DNA of 64,000 nucleotides. Origin: Hyposmocoma kahamanoa. Lineage: Eukaryota; Arthropoda; Insecta; Lepidoptera; Cosmopterigidae. The stretch lies in the NCBI RefSeq assembly GCF_003589595.1, contig NW_020654810.1, forward strand, positions 11,673,661-11,737,660. Direction: 5' to 3'. Position numbers and translations under genes: made by a program. The notes beneath the pieces were generated by a model that was not told where the DNA came from, did not search any database, and saw only the letters and a program-made list of their open reading frames with translations. Positions 46,535 through 58,526 of the stretch are shown in pieces (position 1 is the first letter of the stretch; every line of letters begins with the position of its first letter).

Positions 46535-48012
46535 AAGTTAGCAATCAGTGGACAAATCGCCGGATTATAGCGGAAACACTTAGAAACATTAAACAACAAA
46601 CAAAATAGGTATACATGCGTGACCGTACACAATAATCTCACCGGTATTTAAGTTAAACATTTCGACTAAATCAACATCGACAAGGTCGGTCGTCGCCCCC
46701 TATGCCCCATGAGTCGCCATCATTAGCCTCACTTCGGTAGCGTGAATTGTGAACGAACCGAGGCGCACGATATTATTGATGGTTAAAACAACTAGTGACA
46801 TTGAAGCATTCCTTTTATTCGTATGTGGACGACCTCCTTATCGGTCATCGGATACATGCATTAACTATTGAAATTTCAACCCGTCGCTTGTCACTGTCTA
46901 GTACGTGACACGCCATTGGCGATGGAAAATTTGATGTAAAATATATAATAGTGTTCAAACTTCATTATCGTGATATTATTCTAGGCAACTTTTACAAGGA
47001 TCTAAAAGTCAGTTTTTACTGCCGCAGAAATAGATGTAGAGGCTAACATATAGCCGAGTGGACCATTAAGAAGACAGGAAATAAATTGGCTCACAGACCG
47101 TAAAATGAGCGGACGAGACATTGACTTTATGGGTGCGCTAGTCTTGGGTTTTCAACTCTGTATTTTCTGAAGGAACTGGGCGAGTTCATCTTGCTCGTAT
47201 TTAGTAGAGCGATGCATTTACTGAGAAATATATTATTAACAGGAAATACTAGATAGTTGCCTTTTAGTAGTGAAGTATGTTTCTATTCATTTAATAGTCT
47301 CTTCGATCGTGGAGTTGGCTTATGTATTTGTAAAAATGTAGCTCCTACAATCGAGATGATCAAGCATCTAGATTGTAGATCGTCATTTGTTTCATAGAAA
47401 CACTCGCAGTCTCTGTTGTAAGATTTAAGGTTGATGATTCCTTTACTTCATTATTGCATCAGAATCGAGTACTGAAGGTCGATGCAGTGAATTTATTACC
47501 TCATTTCTCAGCTATCGCGCGTATACTAATGGATTGTTTTGTTTACTTTGCGATAATGGCGCTATTTACTAATAAAGTATAGCTATAGCAATTGTTACTA
47601 TAACAATGTATAAGGTAACACAGTTTTGCCGATATCTATTTTAGCATTTAAATCGTTAGATCATGCATGATATAATGCTTGATTATAAGGTGAAAAAAAA
47701 AATATCGTAGAAATCCGTAATGACCTAATCTAAGTATAAAGGTAGAGTCCTTATATTCTTCAAACAAAAAATATTTGAAAAGTAAAGAAGAATATTCGTA
47801 CATTTATATATTATTGTAAGTTATTGGCGTCCTTACGAAAATATTTTTATTAACGTAGTTTTACAGGCCTTTATAAGTACTCGTGGACAAAATTTGTAAA
47901 ACTTTAGCATCTCTCACAAAACTTTAGAACTCACTTCATTACTTATTGTAAATTATTCATCTATAGCAATAATACCACCCACAAAGAGTAAGTGCGTTTG
48001 CGCTCTGCATCT
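46535..48012. other. non-coding stretch
   Basis: No gene is visible. An imperfect hairpin with 14-bp arms (13 of 14 paired, CTACAATCGAGATG) and loop ATCAAG lies at 47345-47378. A possible short fragment of family A (CTGCCGCAGAAATAGATG) lies near 47020. Confidence 0.45.
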
Positions 48013-48211
48013 GGGGGTCTACTCTCGTTCTCCTTCCGACATCCGTCCGAAACAATTACTGTCAAATAAGTAATATTCGACAAAATTAAAAATCAAGTGT
48101 CAAGTATGAAGCTTCAAATCGCATCACGCGTCTTTTCATTTGGTCAAGTATTGCTTATTTGGCAGTAATTGTTTCGGACGGATGTCGGACGGAGATCGAG
48201 CGTAGACCCCC
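48013..48211. mobile_element. foldback MITE with 58-bp arms
   Basis: The left arm (48013-48070) and right arm (48154-48211) begin GGGGGTCTAC on their own strands and match at about 54 of 58 positions, through CCGACATCCGTCCGAAAC and TTACTGYCAAATAAG. The spacer is about 83 bp and AT-rich. No clear target duplication, no coding capacity. The few mismatches suggest a fairly recent insertion. Confidence 0.85.
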
Positions 48212-48212
48212 T

Positions 48213-48395
48213 GATTCGTATTCGTTCCGAATCCGACACTATTCAAATCTAGAAAACTCGGACTCGGACGTATTCGGATGTCGCTTGTTCGAATCCGAAA
48301 AAATACGAATATCACTTGGACACCTAGAGATAAATTTTATTGATCACTATGACATTTCGGACCGTCATTTCTCGGATCCGGAACAAATACGAATC
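48213..48395. mobile_element. second foldback element, 24-bp arms
   Basis: GATTCGTATTCGTTCCGAAT (start of arm, 48213-48236) is the inverted match of 48372-48395 with two mismatches. The interior holds further TCGGA/TCCGA inverted motifs. It starts one base after the end of the previous foldback. The 136-codon frame 48159-48569 runs across both elements and is not a gene. Confidence 0.7.
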
Positions 48396-49020
48396 GGATG
48401 CGTAAACGAGCTTAGGACATACTATAAACTCCACTATACATTTACTCGAAACATTCCTAAAAAGTCATCTAAGAACATTGACTCTTCAAAGAAGTTTCAT
48501 AAATTACAAACATTACTATTCGAAACGCAAACAAGTGGCAATGACATAAAAATGTTAGCAAAAAAGTGATGCTCATATAGCTCATAAACTTGACGTACGC
48601 AACTATCAAGATAACTTGTAAATTTTGGCAAAGTTGATTTTGCGTGCGGCGAAATTTGAAACTATCCGCTTTACATTCGAGTGTTATACCTCCCTCACCC
48701 CGCATCTCTTCCTCTTCTTCTTATTTATGTAGACAGACGTGTGCAGAACTTATTTGCAGATTAGTATGACTAATCGGATATCAATATTCGCGACACCTAG
48801 TGTGAGATTAACCTGCCACCTCGTCACACGTGACACCCCTTACAAGTAGCCTCTTCTACGTCTTAGTATAAGGGGCTTCGTTTACAAACTTCATTTAAAA
48901 CGAAATATTTAAGAATACCTCACAATGCCAAATATACAAACGCGCAGCGACAGCGTGACGTGTTTTGTCTGTCCATGTATATTTTTGTCATTTATAGTTC
49001 GGAGCTATGCTTACGTCTCG
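48396..49020. other. non-coding stretch
   Basis: No gene or repeat is recognised. Confidence 0.4.
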
Positions 49021-49080
49021 TTTTTAACCGACTTCAAAAAGGAGGAGGTTCTCATTTCGTCGTTCGAGGTCGGTTTTTTT
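49021..49080 (+). mobile_element. family M minimal derivative, 60 bp
   Basis: TTTTTAACCGACTTCAAAAA and GGAGGAGGTTCTCATTTCG are joined directly to CGAGGTCGGTTTTTTT. Both termini are present but the roughly 220-bp interior is gone. Confidence 0.85.
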
Positions 49081-49247
49081 AAGCGGAGGTTAGGTTATTC
49101 ATGTTTCGTTTAGAGTTAAGGCGGTAAGGATGGTGCTCACCGCGAACGTTGGTTGTGCAAAGTTTGGTTAGTGAGTATTTCGAATGCTTACTTCGCGAGC
49201 AAATTCTTTTAAGCGCCAATTCCTTCGGGAACTCGGCATGAGTAATT

Positions 49248-49516
49248 TTTTTTATGATACCAATCGACGGAATTAACAAGTCGTGCGTTTAGTGGTAAGC
49301 GACACGCGTGTCCATAGCAGTTGAAGCGCCACTCAGAGGTTTAAATCGCAAAGATGACCCTGAGACATCAATCGATACGTCTCATGTGCCTGTAATTTCG
49401 CCAGCACTTTCACCCTTCAAAACCGGACCGCAATAGTGCTCACATTACCGCTTGGCGATAGAAATAGGTAAAGTGGCAGTATTTTCCTAGACAAACTCTT
49501 TCACAAGGAGCTCTAC
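49248..49516 (-). mobile_element. family A repeat with internal deletion
   Basis: From TTTTATGATACCAATCGACGG to AAGGAGCTCTACT. The GGGGCACTGCCACTGCGCCC segment is deleted (AAAGATGACCCTGAG junction). Confidence 0.8.
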
Positions 49517-49879
49517 TCACTGTTGGCGTTCGTTTTGCAAAATGTCTAGAGAAAAGTTGGCCCTCCCAGCGTTTGAGTATTCAGAAAATGAGAAGATGAT
49601 CAACGCTTAACATATTGGTTCTAAATGTCGTTATTAAATATTTGGCTCTCGAAAGAATATTCTCGCAAAGTGAACGCTCCGAATGCTCTCTCACTAAAGT
49701 TCGCAAAGCAAAATATTCCCGGTGAGGATCGTCCTTTACGGGGTACCTTAAATCTTAAACCTTGTAATATTTTAAAGCCTAACGTGCTACAAAATTGTCT
49801 GTAAAGTTACAAACTAAAGCTATCAGTGTATAAAATTATAACTAATAGTTTGCTGAAATTGTGGTCATATTGATACTAT
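49517..49879. other. non-coding stretch
   Basis: I see no feature. A weakly protein-like register near 49640-49730 was considered and rejected. Confidence 0.4.
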
Positions 49880-50070
49880 CGACCGTGTTTTTTTTTGTAT
49901 GTATGTTACGCGATAACTCCGATATTTGTGAACCGATTTTAATGATTCTATTTTGGGTGGAAAGAGTGTAGTAGTGGTCCCATTTAAATTTGAAAAAAAT
50001 ATTCCACATCTAAGTGTAGCAAACTAGGGGATGAATGACTTTGAGGTCGCTTTTTTTAGTACTCTGTACT
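49880..50070 (+). mobile_element. family M MITE, copy 6, 5'-deleted
   Basis: It starts at the CGACCGTGTTTTT block, lacking the ACCGACTTCAAAA end, and runs through GTTACGCGATAACTCCGAT to TTGAGGTCGCTTTTTTT and the AGTACTCTGTACT palindrome also seen at copy 3. Confidence 0.75.
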
Positions 50071-52179
50071 AAGATTATATTGCTTAATTTTTTGTATGTT
50101 TATTCTTGTTAATCTCCCATAATGTGTGTGTTTTATATTGTTACTAACGTAGATGTAGGTTTTCTATTATTTTGTATTGTTGTTTATTTCAAAAACTAGC
50201 ATTTATGGACTCTTGTGGTCTAAATACATAAGAATTTAATTTAATTACATTCACCTTTTCCACTGAACGGTTGAAAATGTATAGGAATAATGTAAAAAAT
50301 CTAAGGCGCTAACACGTTTGGCACACCCCACGAGACCTGATGAAACTTGACCCGTGTTTACTCGAACCAAGTATTTTGCCTATAAAAACTATCACTATTT
50401 TAAATTACAAATTGGAAATCTATGATACCGTAAGATACAATTCTCAGGAACGAATTTTTCTTTTTCTCGACGCCGGTCTACCGTATTAATTCTAACTTCT
50501 GGTATAAACTGACGCGTATATATAATAAATAATAACGATAAAGTCACTTCTTAAGGCTAGTCAACAGAGGAAAAGCGGGAAAACTGTTTTGCTAAATCAA
50601 TGGTTTAAGTATTTACTATTAAATAACGGTCTTACAAAAACTATACGATACACCTGAAGATATTGTTTAAGAATGTGCTAATTTTGTTACACGATAGGAT
50701 TTACTTCACCCGACCGTATAAAATCCTAGAATAAAAGTCTGAAAATAATTATATAAAAATAAAATATCTAACTTTGCTTTTTTTTTGGATTTGATTGGAT
50801 TGTTTTTGGAGATATTTGTCTTTAGGGTTCCCAACAGATTGACTGCATATTTGTAGTTAATGCGTGAAGTCGTAATCAACTTCATGCAGCCGAGGTCTCG
50901 GCTTAAAAAAATATGCAGTTGTTTATAAAGTGTTGTTACATGAAGAAAAGACAAATGTGTAAAGGTTCAGCTCTACTGCTAATATAATGTCCTGTAATTA
51001 GGAAATATAATATATCAATAATTTATTTACTTTAAATAGGTACGTTGTAAATGTTGGTGTTAAAATTAAAATGGAAAATTTTATCCTTACAAATATTCAC
51101 AATTAGCTGAAATAAGATACATTGTAATTTAAAGATTGATGTATATGGAACTAGCTGGGGCACGCAACTATGGCTGCGTAGAATATGTACTTCGGGTAGC
51201 CTACTATACTGTACTAATTTTCATAGTTTTATCGGTTCTCCATATAAACTTTCATTCCTTATTTCACCCTCTTTAAGATTTATTTTTGTGACAAGACGTC
51301 CCATATATCTCTGTTCTGTAATTTTACTGTAATATTTCAATTTATTTAAAAAACTAAGGTTAAATTTTTTCAATTTTATCAAGTTTTAATTTTGAATGTA
51401 TTTTATTTTATTACATTTTTAAATATTGAATTGTAAACTGACATAATACCTAAGGTTTCTGTAAAACTAACAAGTGGACCTATATTGTCTTAAATAAAAA
51501 AACTATTATTATTATACCAAAATTCATCCAAATTAATTCAGCGGCTTAGGCGTGAAAACATAACAGACAGGCTGGTTTCGCGTTTATATTAATTTGGATA
51601 ATGCACAAAGATAATGGAAAACATTCCTAGTGGTCTAGTGCCAAATAATACTAATAACGCCAATAATGTTCAGGAATTATGTTTTGTAACCGCAGTAGTG
51701 CATGCATTCATAACATTGCAAAAAAATACAACCAAAAGCCAAATTTTGTATATTACAGCTTTCGAAACTTCGCTCATCATGTTCAAACTTCGAAACTGGC
51801 TGTGTCACTAGTTCATTAATATGTATAATGGATAAAAAATTACTTAACAGGAGCAATTATTTTTTTCAGTTTTAATTTTTTCCCCACAGCTATGCTTTTT
51901 ATAACTTAGTAGGATACCGTTACTTTGCAATTACTTAAGAAGTACCACTGTTTAGAGAACTTCATCTTTATTTTGAGTTCAGTTTAAAACAAGTTTTCTA
52001 AAATCAACGATGCCGCTCTTTAACTTACCTGTAGATTGTACTAAATTTGTCACCGGCTCATGGAAAGTTTCGATTTAAAAGCCTTTTTAATTATCAAACT
52101 GGTTCAAGTGCCTCAGCTCAAACGCACTGATATTATACATTAACGAGAAACTCATAATGCAGTCAAGATTGACTTTGAT
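50071..52179. other. long AT-rich non-coding stretch
   Basis: No gene or known repeat is recognised. Open frames of 65-82 codons lack recognisable domains. Confidence 0.5.
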
Positions 52180-52239
52180 TGTAGTCTGTAGAACTAAGGC
52201 TGCTATCAGATGGTAGCAGCCTTAGTTCTACAGACTACA
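52180..52239. repeat. near-perfect hairpin, 27-bp arms, 6-nt loop
   Basis: The left arm 52180-52206 pairs with 52213-52239. 26 pairs are canonical and the innermost is T-G. The loop is CAGATG. Arm core: GTAGAACTAAGGCTGCTA. The flanks show no transposon signature. It is too perfect and too short for a typical animal microRNA precursor, although a transcript would fold stably. Confidence 0.9.
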
Positions 52240-54035
52240 GAGAACCTGCTAAGTTTTTGTTTTCAACTGAAACCCTAGTTATTCAATGCACATTTATCCC
52301 AAAATGTGAAAATTGCCCAGTGGTTTAACGAAGCGCCGCGACGCCCGCTGCCCCGTCAGCCCCCATCGGGTGCTTGTCGACGTCGCATGTGTGTGAAATT
52401 TTCTCCACCTGTTCTTATTTTATTCCTATTAATTTTCAGCGCGCAGATTGTCGGACAAGAGAGACGATCCTCCACAACTCTCCTCCTAAAATGTAAGCTT
52501 GCTGACCAAGTTACATTGATCGTAGAATTAATTAACATCTATTCATTTCAAAATTGTTATGTCGTCCATGAATTGACAAGACCTAAGAAAATAGTTTTTG
52601 TTCTAAGCCGCTTTAAACGAGTTTGACTATTGCTTGGATGGATTAGAGTCCTATATTGTCCCTATGATTATTGTTGAAAGAAACAGTGTAAAAATTCTCA
52701 TTTGTTAGTGTCTAAATGCAAGATACAGTTTTCTAATGTATAGTGGTTATTGTCACTTCTTCTGTGCGAAAAAACACAAGTTAAAACGGTAAAGATAAAT
52801 ATGTACTCAATGTTAAATCAAACAAAGAGGTGCGTGACATTTTGTTGATAAAAGTGGACTTCAACACTAAATAAAAAGAGTCGGTTACTGGGCGGTAAGT
52901 AAATAAATTGAAATTTTGGAATGTAACTTATACTGATGGCTGTTACTTAGTGTTGCATTATAAATTGGAACAAAAAGCGGGAGAGAGGAAATAATAGAAG
53001 TGCAATTTTTGTGAATTTTTAGATTTGTTTGAATTTTTTTTATAATCATCCTTTTTTATCTTTTATCTTATCTGAATGTTAAGTATCTATCATAATTCAA
53101 GTAATTATACTGGTTAATGTTTTTAGGTAAGTTTTCACGGTGTAAGATATTATTATACGAAATAAAGAATGAAAAATAAACACCAACGTTACTATTTGCA
53201 TATAACATTTATCGATTATTATTTATCAAATCTAAATGACAATGTAGTTGACTTTCACTAGGAAAATAACATTCCCTCCGTGTCCAAACAATTTTTAGGT
53301 GCTTTGGTTGCTAGAACGATGTTCTAATCAATTTTAGAGTTGTAGGTGTTAAGATTTAAATTAATTGTTTCTGAAAATATTATTATTTTATAATTTTAAA
53401 TTTATAAGACGGCATTGTGGATGTAATTAGCTTCAATAAGTAGAATCGTTGTTTCCAAAAAATTACACTTTTGTAGAAAAAATGCAGCTGTATAAATTAT
53501 CTTCCACCGTTTTGGAATTCTTATATATGTATATAATTTATTCCCGAACTCAAGGCTATGGAATGCAAATCTACTTACGGAAGTCATTGCCTGTTTGTAT
53601 AATATAAAGAAAAGTCCTTGAAAACTGAATTAAAAGTTACCCAACTTTGTCAGGACGTGCTGATACGAAAACCAAACGAAACAAACTCTGATTGAAGAAA
53701 GTTTGGTTATTGACTAAGAATTTTCCTGTTACTGTGTTTGTTCCTTAATCGAATGTAGGATTTTATCTAAATAAACTTATTAGAGACCACAACAGAAACA
53801 AAACACATTAGAATCTTCTACCATTTTCACAAGATTCCATGGGTTTTTCAAAACTCATTTGAAATTTTGCCGTTATTTATCGAAGAATACTTACATATTT
53901 TGTGACTAAAAGTATAGGAACACCTTTTGCGATACGATATCGAACGATATTTTTCTATCGAGCTTTTTCTACGCGTCACATCCTCACGATTTTCTTACAC
54001 AACATTGATAATCTCAATTGTGTACACAATCAACT
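52240..54035. other. non-coding stretch with one GC patch
   Basis: 52320-52385 is CpG-rich (GAAGCGCCGCGACGCCC) and falls in a 106-codon plus frame (52306-52626) without recognisable domain. The rest is AT-rich and featureless. Confidence 0.4.
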
Positions 54036-54240
54036 TCTGAAAAAGAATTTCATCTGTCAGAATCAACACAGGTCGTCAAGAGCTATCGTAAAATCGATAA
54101 AATCGCTCTTCGGACAACACTTCTCACTTCGTTTTTGGGAGGTCATTGCTCGTGGGGTGACGTCACGAGTGACCTTGACGCGCCACTCCCCACCCGCTTT
54201 CCTCCGTTCACGGTGCACGCTTGAGTGAAAAATGTCGTTG
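54036..54240. promoter_or_regulatory. possible regulatory cluster: CRE and FTZ-F1-like sites
   Basis: TGACGTCA (54158-54165) and TGACCTTGA (54170-54178, the reverse of TCAAGGTCA) lie 4 bp apart in a small GC-richer patch. Frames of 108 codons on each strand overlap here and look incidental. The sites match known consensus sequences, but occupancy is unknown. Confidence 0.25.
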
Positions 54241-55169
54241 TCAAAATCCAGCCATTTTTTTTTAAATTCCATAAAATACCATCGTGTGATGTTTACCTTT
54301 TTTATAATTGCACTCGAAGTTGAGAAATTAAGTGATAGAATTACCGTAAAATGTGATTTGCGTTTTGCAGGTGTAATAGTTTTTGTCATGAAAAGTAATT
54401 TTTGTTAACACTCAATTAATCCCGTCCCGCAGTATGAAAACTATACTGAATACAAATGTGTTCAATTTCAATTACAAACTTTTATTTACTTACATGCAAA
54501 TAAGTAATTATTATAGATTGGTCTGGTAAAGTAAAAATAAAAATTACAGTATTAGATAGAGGCTCTAAGGAAATTTCAGATTTATTATTTATTTTAATTT
54601 CGCTCATTTTTATTACGCCTCGAAGTTACGAAATATGGTGCAGACTGGTAGTTCGTTCTCCTATTACGTAAATCATCGTTTACGATCGGTAAAGATAAAT
54701 TGGCTGTCTAATTACCCGCATGGAGCCGTGGTTTGATTGGCTGGTTAGGGGTGAACCAACTGTTGACATTAGGTGCCCTTGCGCAGGCCTGTAATCGGAG
54801 CTAGAGGGTACCGGATGAAACGATTCTGTAATTTTATCTTCATAAAAATTTATTGTGTTATCATCATTGTCATTCATTTAATCATATTGCCTTCGCGATT
54901 ACAAGTCATTCTAATATAATGGTAAGAATTGTTCGTCATATGTGTATGTTTTTCATATGCGAATGTCACCTTGAATAACAGGTCTCCACATATACCTGGC
55001 TCTTGTACAATCTAAGTAGTTCCTAGTTACTAAGTATCCAGCCCAACATAATATTATTATTGCTGAAGAAATAGAGATTTATTCCATATGTAATAAATAT
55101 CATTATTGCTTAATGGCTGCAATATTTCGTACCCTTGGTTTTATAAAGCCACATGTGATACGATTTTTA
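54241..55169. other. AT-rich non-coding stretch
   Basis: No gene or repeat is recognised. Confidence 0.45.
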
Positions 55170-55412
55170 CGACTACTGTGGTCGAGTGACATGCACACCG
55201 GTTTTCATGGTGTCACCATCTCTGAGGTCCTGGGTTCGATCCCCGGCTGGGTCATTGTAGATAAATAACTTTTCAGTATTGTCTCGGGTTTTTGTGGTAC
55301 CGTCGTTGTTGTTTCCGAGTTGCATAACATATGTAAGATGTGCTTTATTTACTTACTTTGGGACCAGAGCAACGTATGTGATGCTGTCTAATATTTATTT
55401 ATTTAATTTAAT
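55170..55412 (+). mobile_element. SINE family E (tRNA-derived)
   Basis: The head has GTGGTCGAGTGACATGC (decayed A box) and a B box GGTTCGATCCC with GAGGTCCTGG before it. The body GGTACCGTCGTTGTTG, GTATGTGATGCTGTCTAATA and the (TTTA)n tail resemble a SINE common in Lepidoptera. Only one copy is in this window. The 90-codon frame overlapping it is incidental. Confidence 0.75.
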
Positions 55413-57010
55413 TATTTATTCGTCAACAGTGTTTTTATCACATGAAAATCATAAAAATAATACGACAAATTATGTTTACTATTTAAGCACAAAAAGTTAT
55501 CAATTAATTCAATCTTTAAACTCTTTAAGCCTGAAAGTTGTTTTTTGGTAGATGTGGCATTGTAAGGGTGCAATTTACGAGCGTCCATGATCCGTAGGCT
55601 TATGCTTTTTATTCTTACAGGACATGATACATGACAGCAAGCTTAGTTGAGCGCAAAGATAAAAGATATGTCCTCTTCAAGCTGTCATTTTACTCCCTAA
55701 ATTGATGTCACTCGTACCAGTCTCTGTAGTCGCACCTGTGCGCGAACATGACCAAAGGCTTTTGTAGCTTAATAATCGGTAGACAACAAAAAAGTTTACC
55801 TATTACGCTTGCGAGTTTTGTTTATTTACGTTAATGCTACGCCTGGGGGCTTACTATGAGCTTATAAGCAGCCAGCAAAGTTCCATGCAATTCACTTGAC
55901 GTGGTAAAACTTAATCGCTTAAATTCGTATCATGACCTATACAAAGTTGAACGGGAATGGCATGACCGGATGATGAGTTTTACTTTTTAAACGTTAACTA
56001 TTGTCTCTGGCTTGGTAGCTGACATCTAACAAGAGCGAGATGGAACTACATACTAAATCATATGAAAGAAATAGATAGATGTACTATCCTGGGAGCGTTC
56101 AGGCACTATTAACCGTTTGTGTTCAAAATGAGAATAATTATATATTTTTTTTATTAATTTTATTATTGATTATACTTACTACCTTGTTTTGTAATATCGA
56201 CAACTTTTCAATCATACTTTACAATTTGTCATACGACAAAATTACATGTCATGTCTAGTCGTTATCATTGAAATGAATAAGGTGAGTTTGTAATTTGATA
56301 ACATAATTGGAATGTATCTTGTATTCGTACATTTTCATTGATTTGCATTAAATTAAATTTGGCTCTATTTAGAAGTTATTTTACGATTTTCAGTCAATAA
56401 AATTATTAAAATTGATGAAAATTCTATTTAAAAATTGCAATAACATTCATGCCAATAATTTATCAACAATACTTTAAAGATTGGGAACAAAAATTTTCAA
56501 AAAACGCTCAATAGTTAATAGTATTTATTTATTGAAAATTGGCTATATAGCCTATAAACATAACAAATAATTATGAAACTGAAAATAATATAAAACTAAC
56601 ACGAAATTTTCTTAAAAAAAATTATTAATTGAAAATTCTTAAAAATGTAACAAAATACAAAAAAAGTTAGTCACGGAGTAACCATATTTGAATTGCTTAT
56701 TTTTATAGATGAGACCGCCATTTGCATGGCAAATGGCACGTCATGATACGATTTTGCTATGAAAGAAAAGGTGAACGGATTTCGAATGGTGATGTAAACT
56801 GCATGGACAGTGAATTGTTTTTGTGAGGTTATAGTACGAATTTGACAGGCAATCCAACTTACAGGCGTAAATAGGATCGTAAGAGCTCATAGTAGGCCCC
56901 CTGTAGATATTTATTTTCTTAGATGAATATTATGACAGTTATCCGATATATATCTGCCAATTAGCCTGGCTGTTTCATAGTTTTAAAACTACGTGACGGG
57001 AAAATCTTCG
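55413..57010. other. AT-rich non-coding stretch
   Basis: No gene or repeat is recognised. Confidence 0.5.
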
Positions 57011-57532
57011 GGAAAACGATTTGGTTTGTGACTTTTTTGTGACATATTTGATACGTTTCAATACGTCTCGCATACAAATACATGACACGATATTGCTAGC
57101 GGTAGCATTTTGTTGTTCCAGTTAATTTTATAAATAACAAGACATATATTTTAGATATTATAGATGTAATATTTTAGTAGCAGTACAGCTCCTTGTCAAA
57201 TAGTTCCTCCAGGGAAGTACTACCTTATCTATTTTTGCCGCCAAGCAGTAATGTGAGCATTACTGCGTTTCGGTTTGGAAGGGAAAGTGTGCAGGCACAT
57301 GGGATTTGTCACCTTAGGTCTCAAGGTGACGGTCGCTGTGGTAGCGCCCCTAAGATCTTTACGATTTGAAGCTCTGAGAGACACTGCAACTGTTATGGAC
57401 AGATGTCGATGTCGCTTACCACCAGGCGCACGAAATGTTAATCTCGTCTCTTGGTATTATAAAAAAATAATTATCAAGGTATATTTGTCAAGATAATTAT
57501 CATAATAATATGAATTATAACTATCACTTCGA
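57011..57532 (+). repeat. dispersed repeat R57, copy interrupted by family A
   Basis: The left part (57011-57175) and right part (57468-57532, AATTATCAAGGTATATTTGTC to CACTTCGAA) correspond to the continuous copy at 17778-17947. About 30 bp of extra AT-rich sequence (ATATTTTAGATATTATAGATG) precedes the insertion. Confidence 0.7.
57176..57467 (+). mobile_element. family A repeat inserted in R57
   Basis: From AGTAGCAGTACAGCTCC to TTGGTATTATAAAAAAA, nearly full length. A short loss after GGAAGGGAAAG removes the CTGGTGAAATTA block. Confidence 0.85.
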
Positions 57533-58020
57533 ACTAGTTCGAAGCCTGGTTTCTAAATGATCATAGTGTAGTGGTTAATCATACTTAATTAATCTAATAC
57601 TTACTAATTATTCGCTAATCCTGCTAATTATACTTGTTGCACGTTAACTTAGTATTTCTCGATTTACTTATGTTGCTGTCCTATGATGTCACTGTAATTT
57701 TATGAGCAATAAGGAGTAATTCATTCATTCATTCATTTATACTTAGGTAAGTAGTAATTTTAATTAATTGCACCGATGTGCTGCCATAACAGTATTGCCA
57801 TTAAAAAAATTGTCGATATTAATGGGTGCGTTCACCCCTCCGGTTTCTTGACATTTTAGCGTCCTTGGTCCGTACGAATTAGGAACCATTACAACCGACC
57901 AGTCTGTACGATACTGCATATACCGTTTCAGTGATTTTAAACAAGTATAAATATTGTACTGAGTTTAGTATTTACAGTGAAGCTTTTCCTCATCTTGTAT
58001 TATTTTTCCATTATTATTAT
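57533..58020. other. AT-rich non-coding stretch
   Basis: It contains a short (ATTC)n run at about 57720-57737. No gene is visible. Confidence 0.45.
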
Positions 58021-58232
58021 AGTAGCAGTAGAGCTTGTGAAAGAGTTTGTCGACGGAAGTACTGCTGCCATTCCTGTTTCTCCTAATTTAAGTATTAGTG
58101 CGTTCCGGTTTTGAAGGGGGCTTGACATTGTCTTACTGGTTCAGTGGCAGTACTCATCAGAGTGGCACTGCTACTGTTATGGGCAGGTGTGTCGCTTACC
58201 ATCAGGTTTGATCGTTACGTCACTCAAAAATG
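58021..58232 (+). mobile_element. family A repeat with several internal deletions
   Basis: It starts AGTAGCAGTAGAGCTTGTG and ends at GTTACGTCACTCAAAAA. The segments ending GGGCTTGACATTGTC and around CAGTACTCATCAGAGTGG show two internal losses, making it the most degraded of the recognisable long copies. Confidence 0.75.
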
Positions 58233-58526
58233 CGGCATTGATAATATTGTACATTAGCAGGATAAATAACCGAAACCGCTGGCATTAAATTCGAATCCTA
58301 TTTATAGTGCTTGTAGCTAGCTACCTACATATGAGTTAAATAATTCATAAGCGTGTATGGGCACATAAATATTGTATTTATTATAATTGGAGTACATAAC
58401 TTACCGTTTATCAAGGCGAAGCCGTCAGAGGCTTTGGTTGATATTGTCAGAATAACACTATATCTGTAACAAAATATTAATTTTTATTATTTATTTATAT
58501 TTATTAAAGTGTTTTTAGGACTTTTA
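58233..58526. other. non-coding stretch
   Basis: No feature is recognised. Confidence 0.4.

Noticed and set aside
48159..48569. 136-codon frame
   Set aside because: It begins inside the right arm of one foldback element and crosses a second one. The predicted residues follow the inverted-repeat DNA.
49636..49735. Possible hAT transposase C-terminal fragment (a SER-containing register)
   Set aside because: Only a few residues resemble the dimerisation motif, the order is not convincing and there is no flanking support.
52180..52239. Canonical microRNA precursor
   Set aside because: The arms are uninterrupted, the loop is 6 nt and the stem is shorter than a typical pre-miRNA with its lower stem. 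I also looked by eye for conserved insect microRNAs such as let-7, bantam and miR-193 and saw none.
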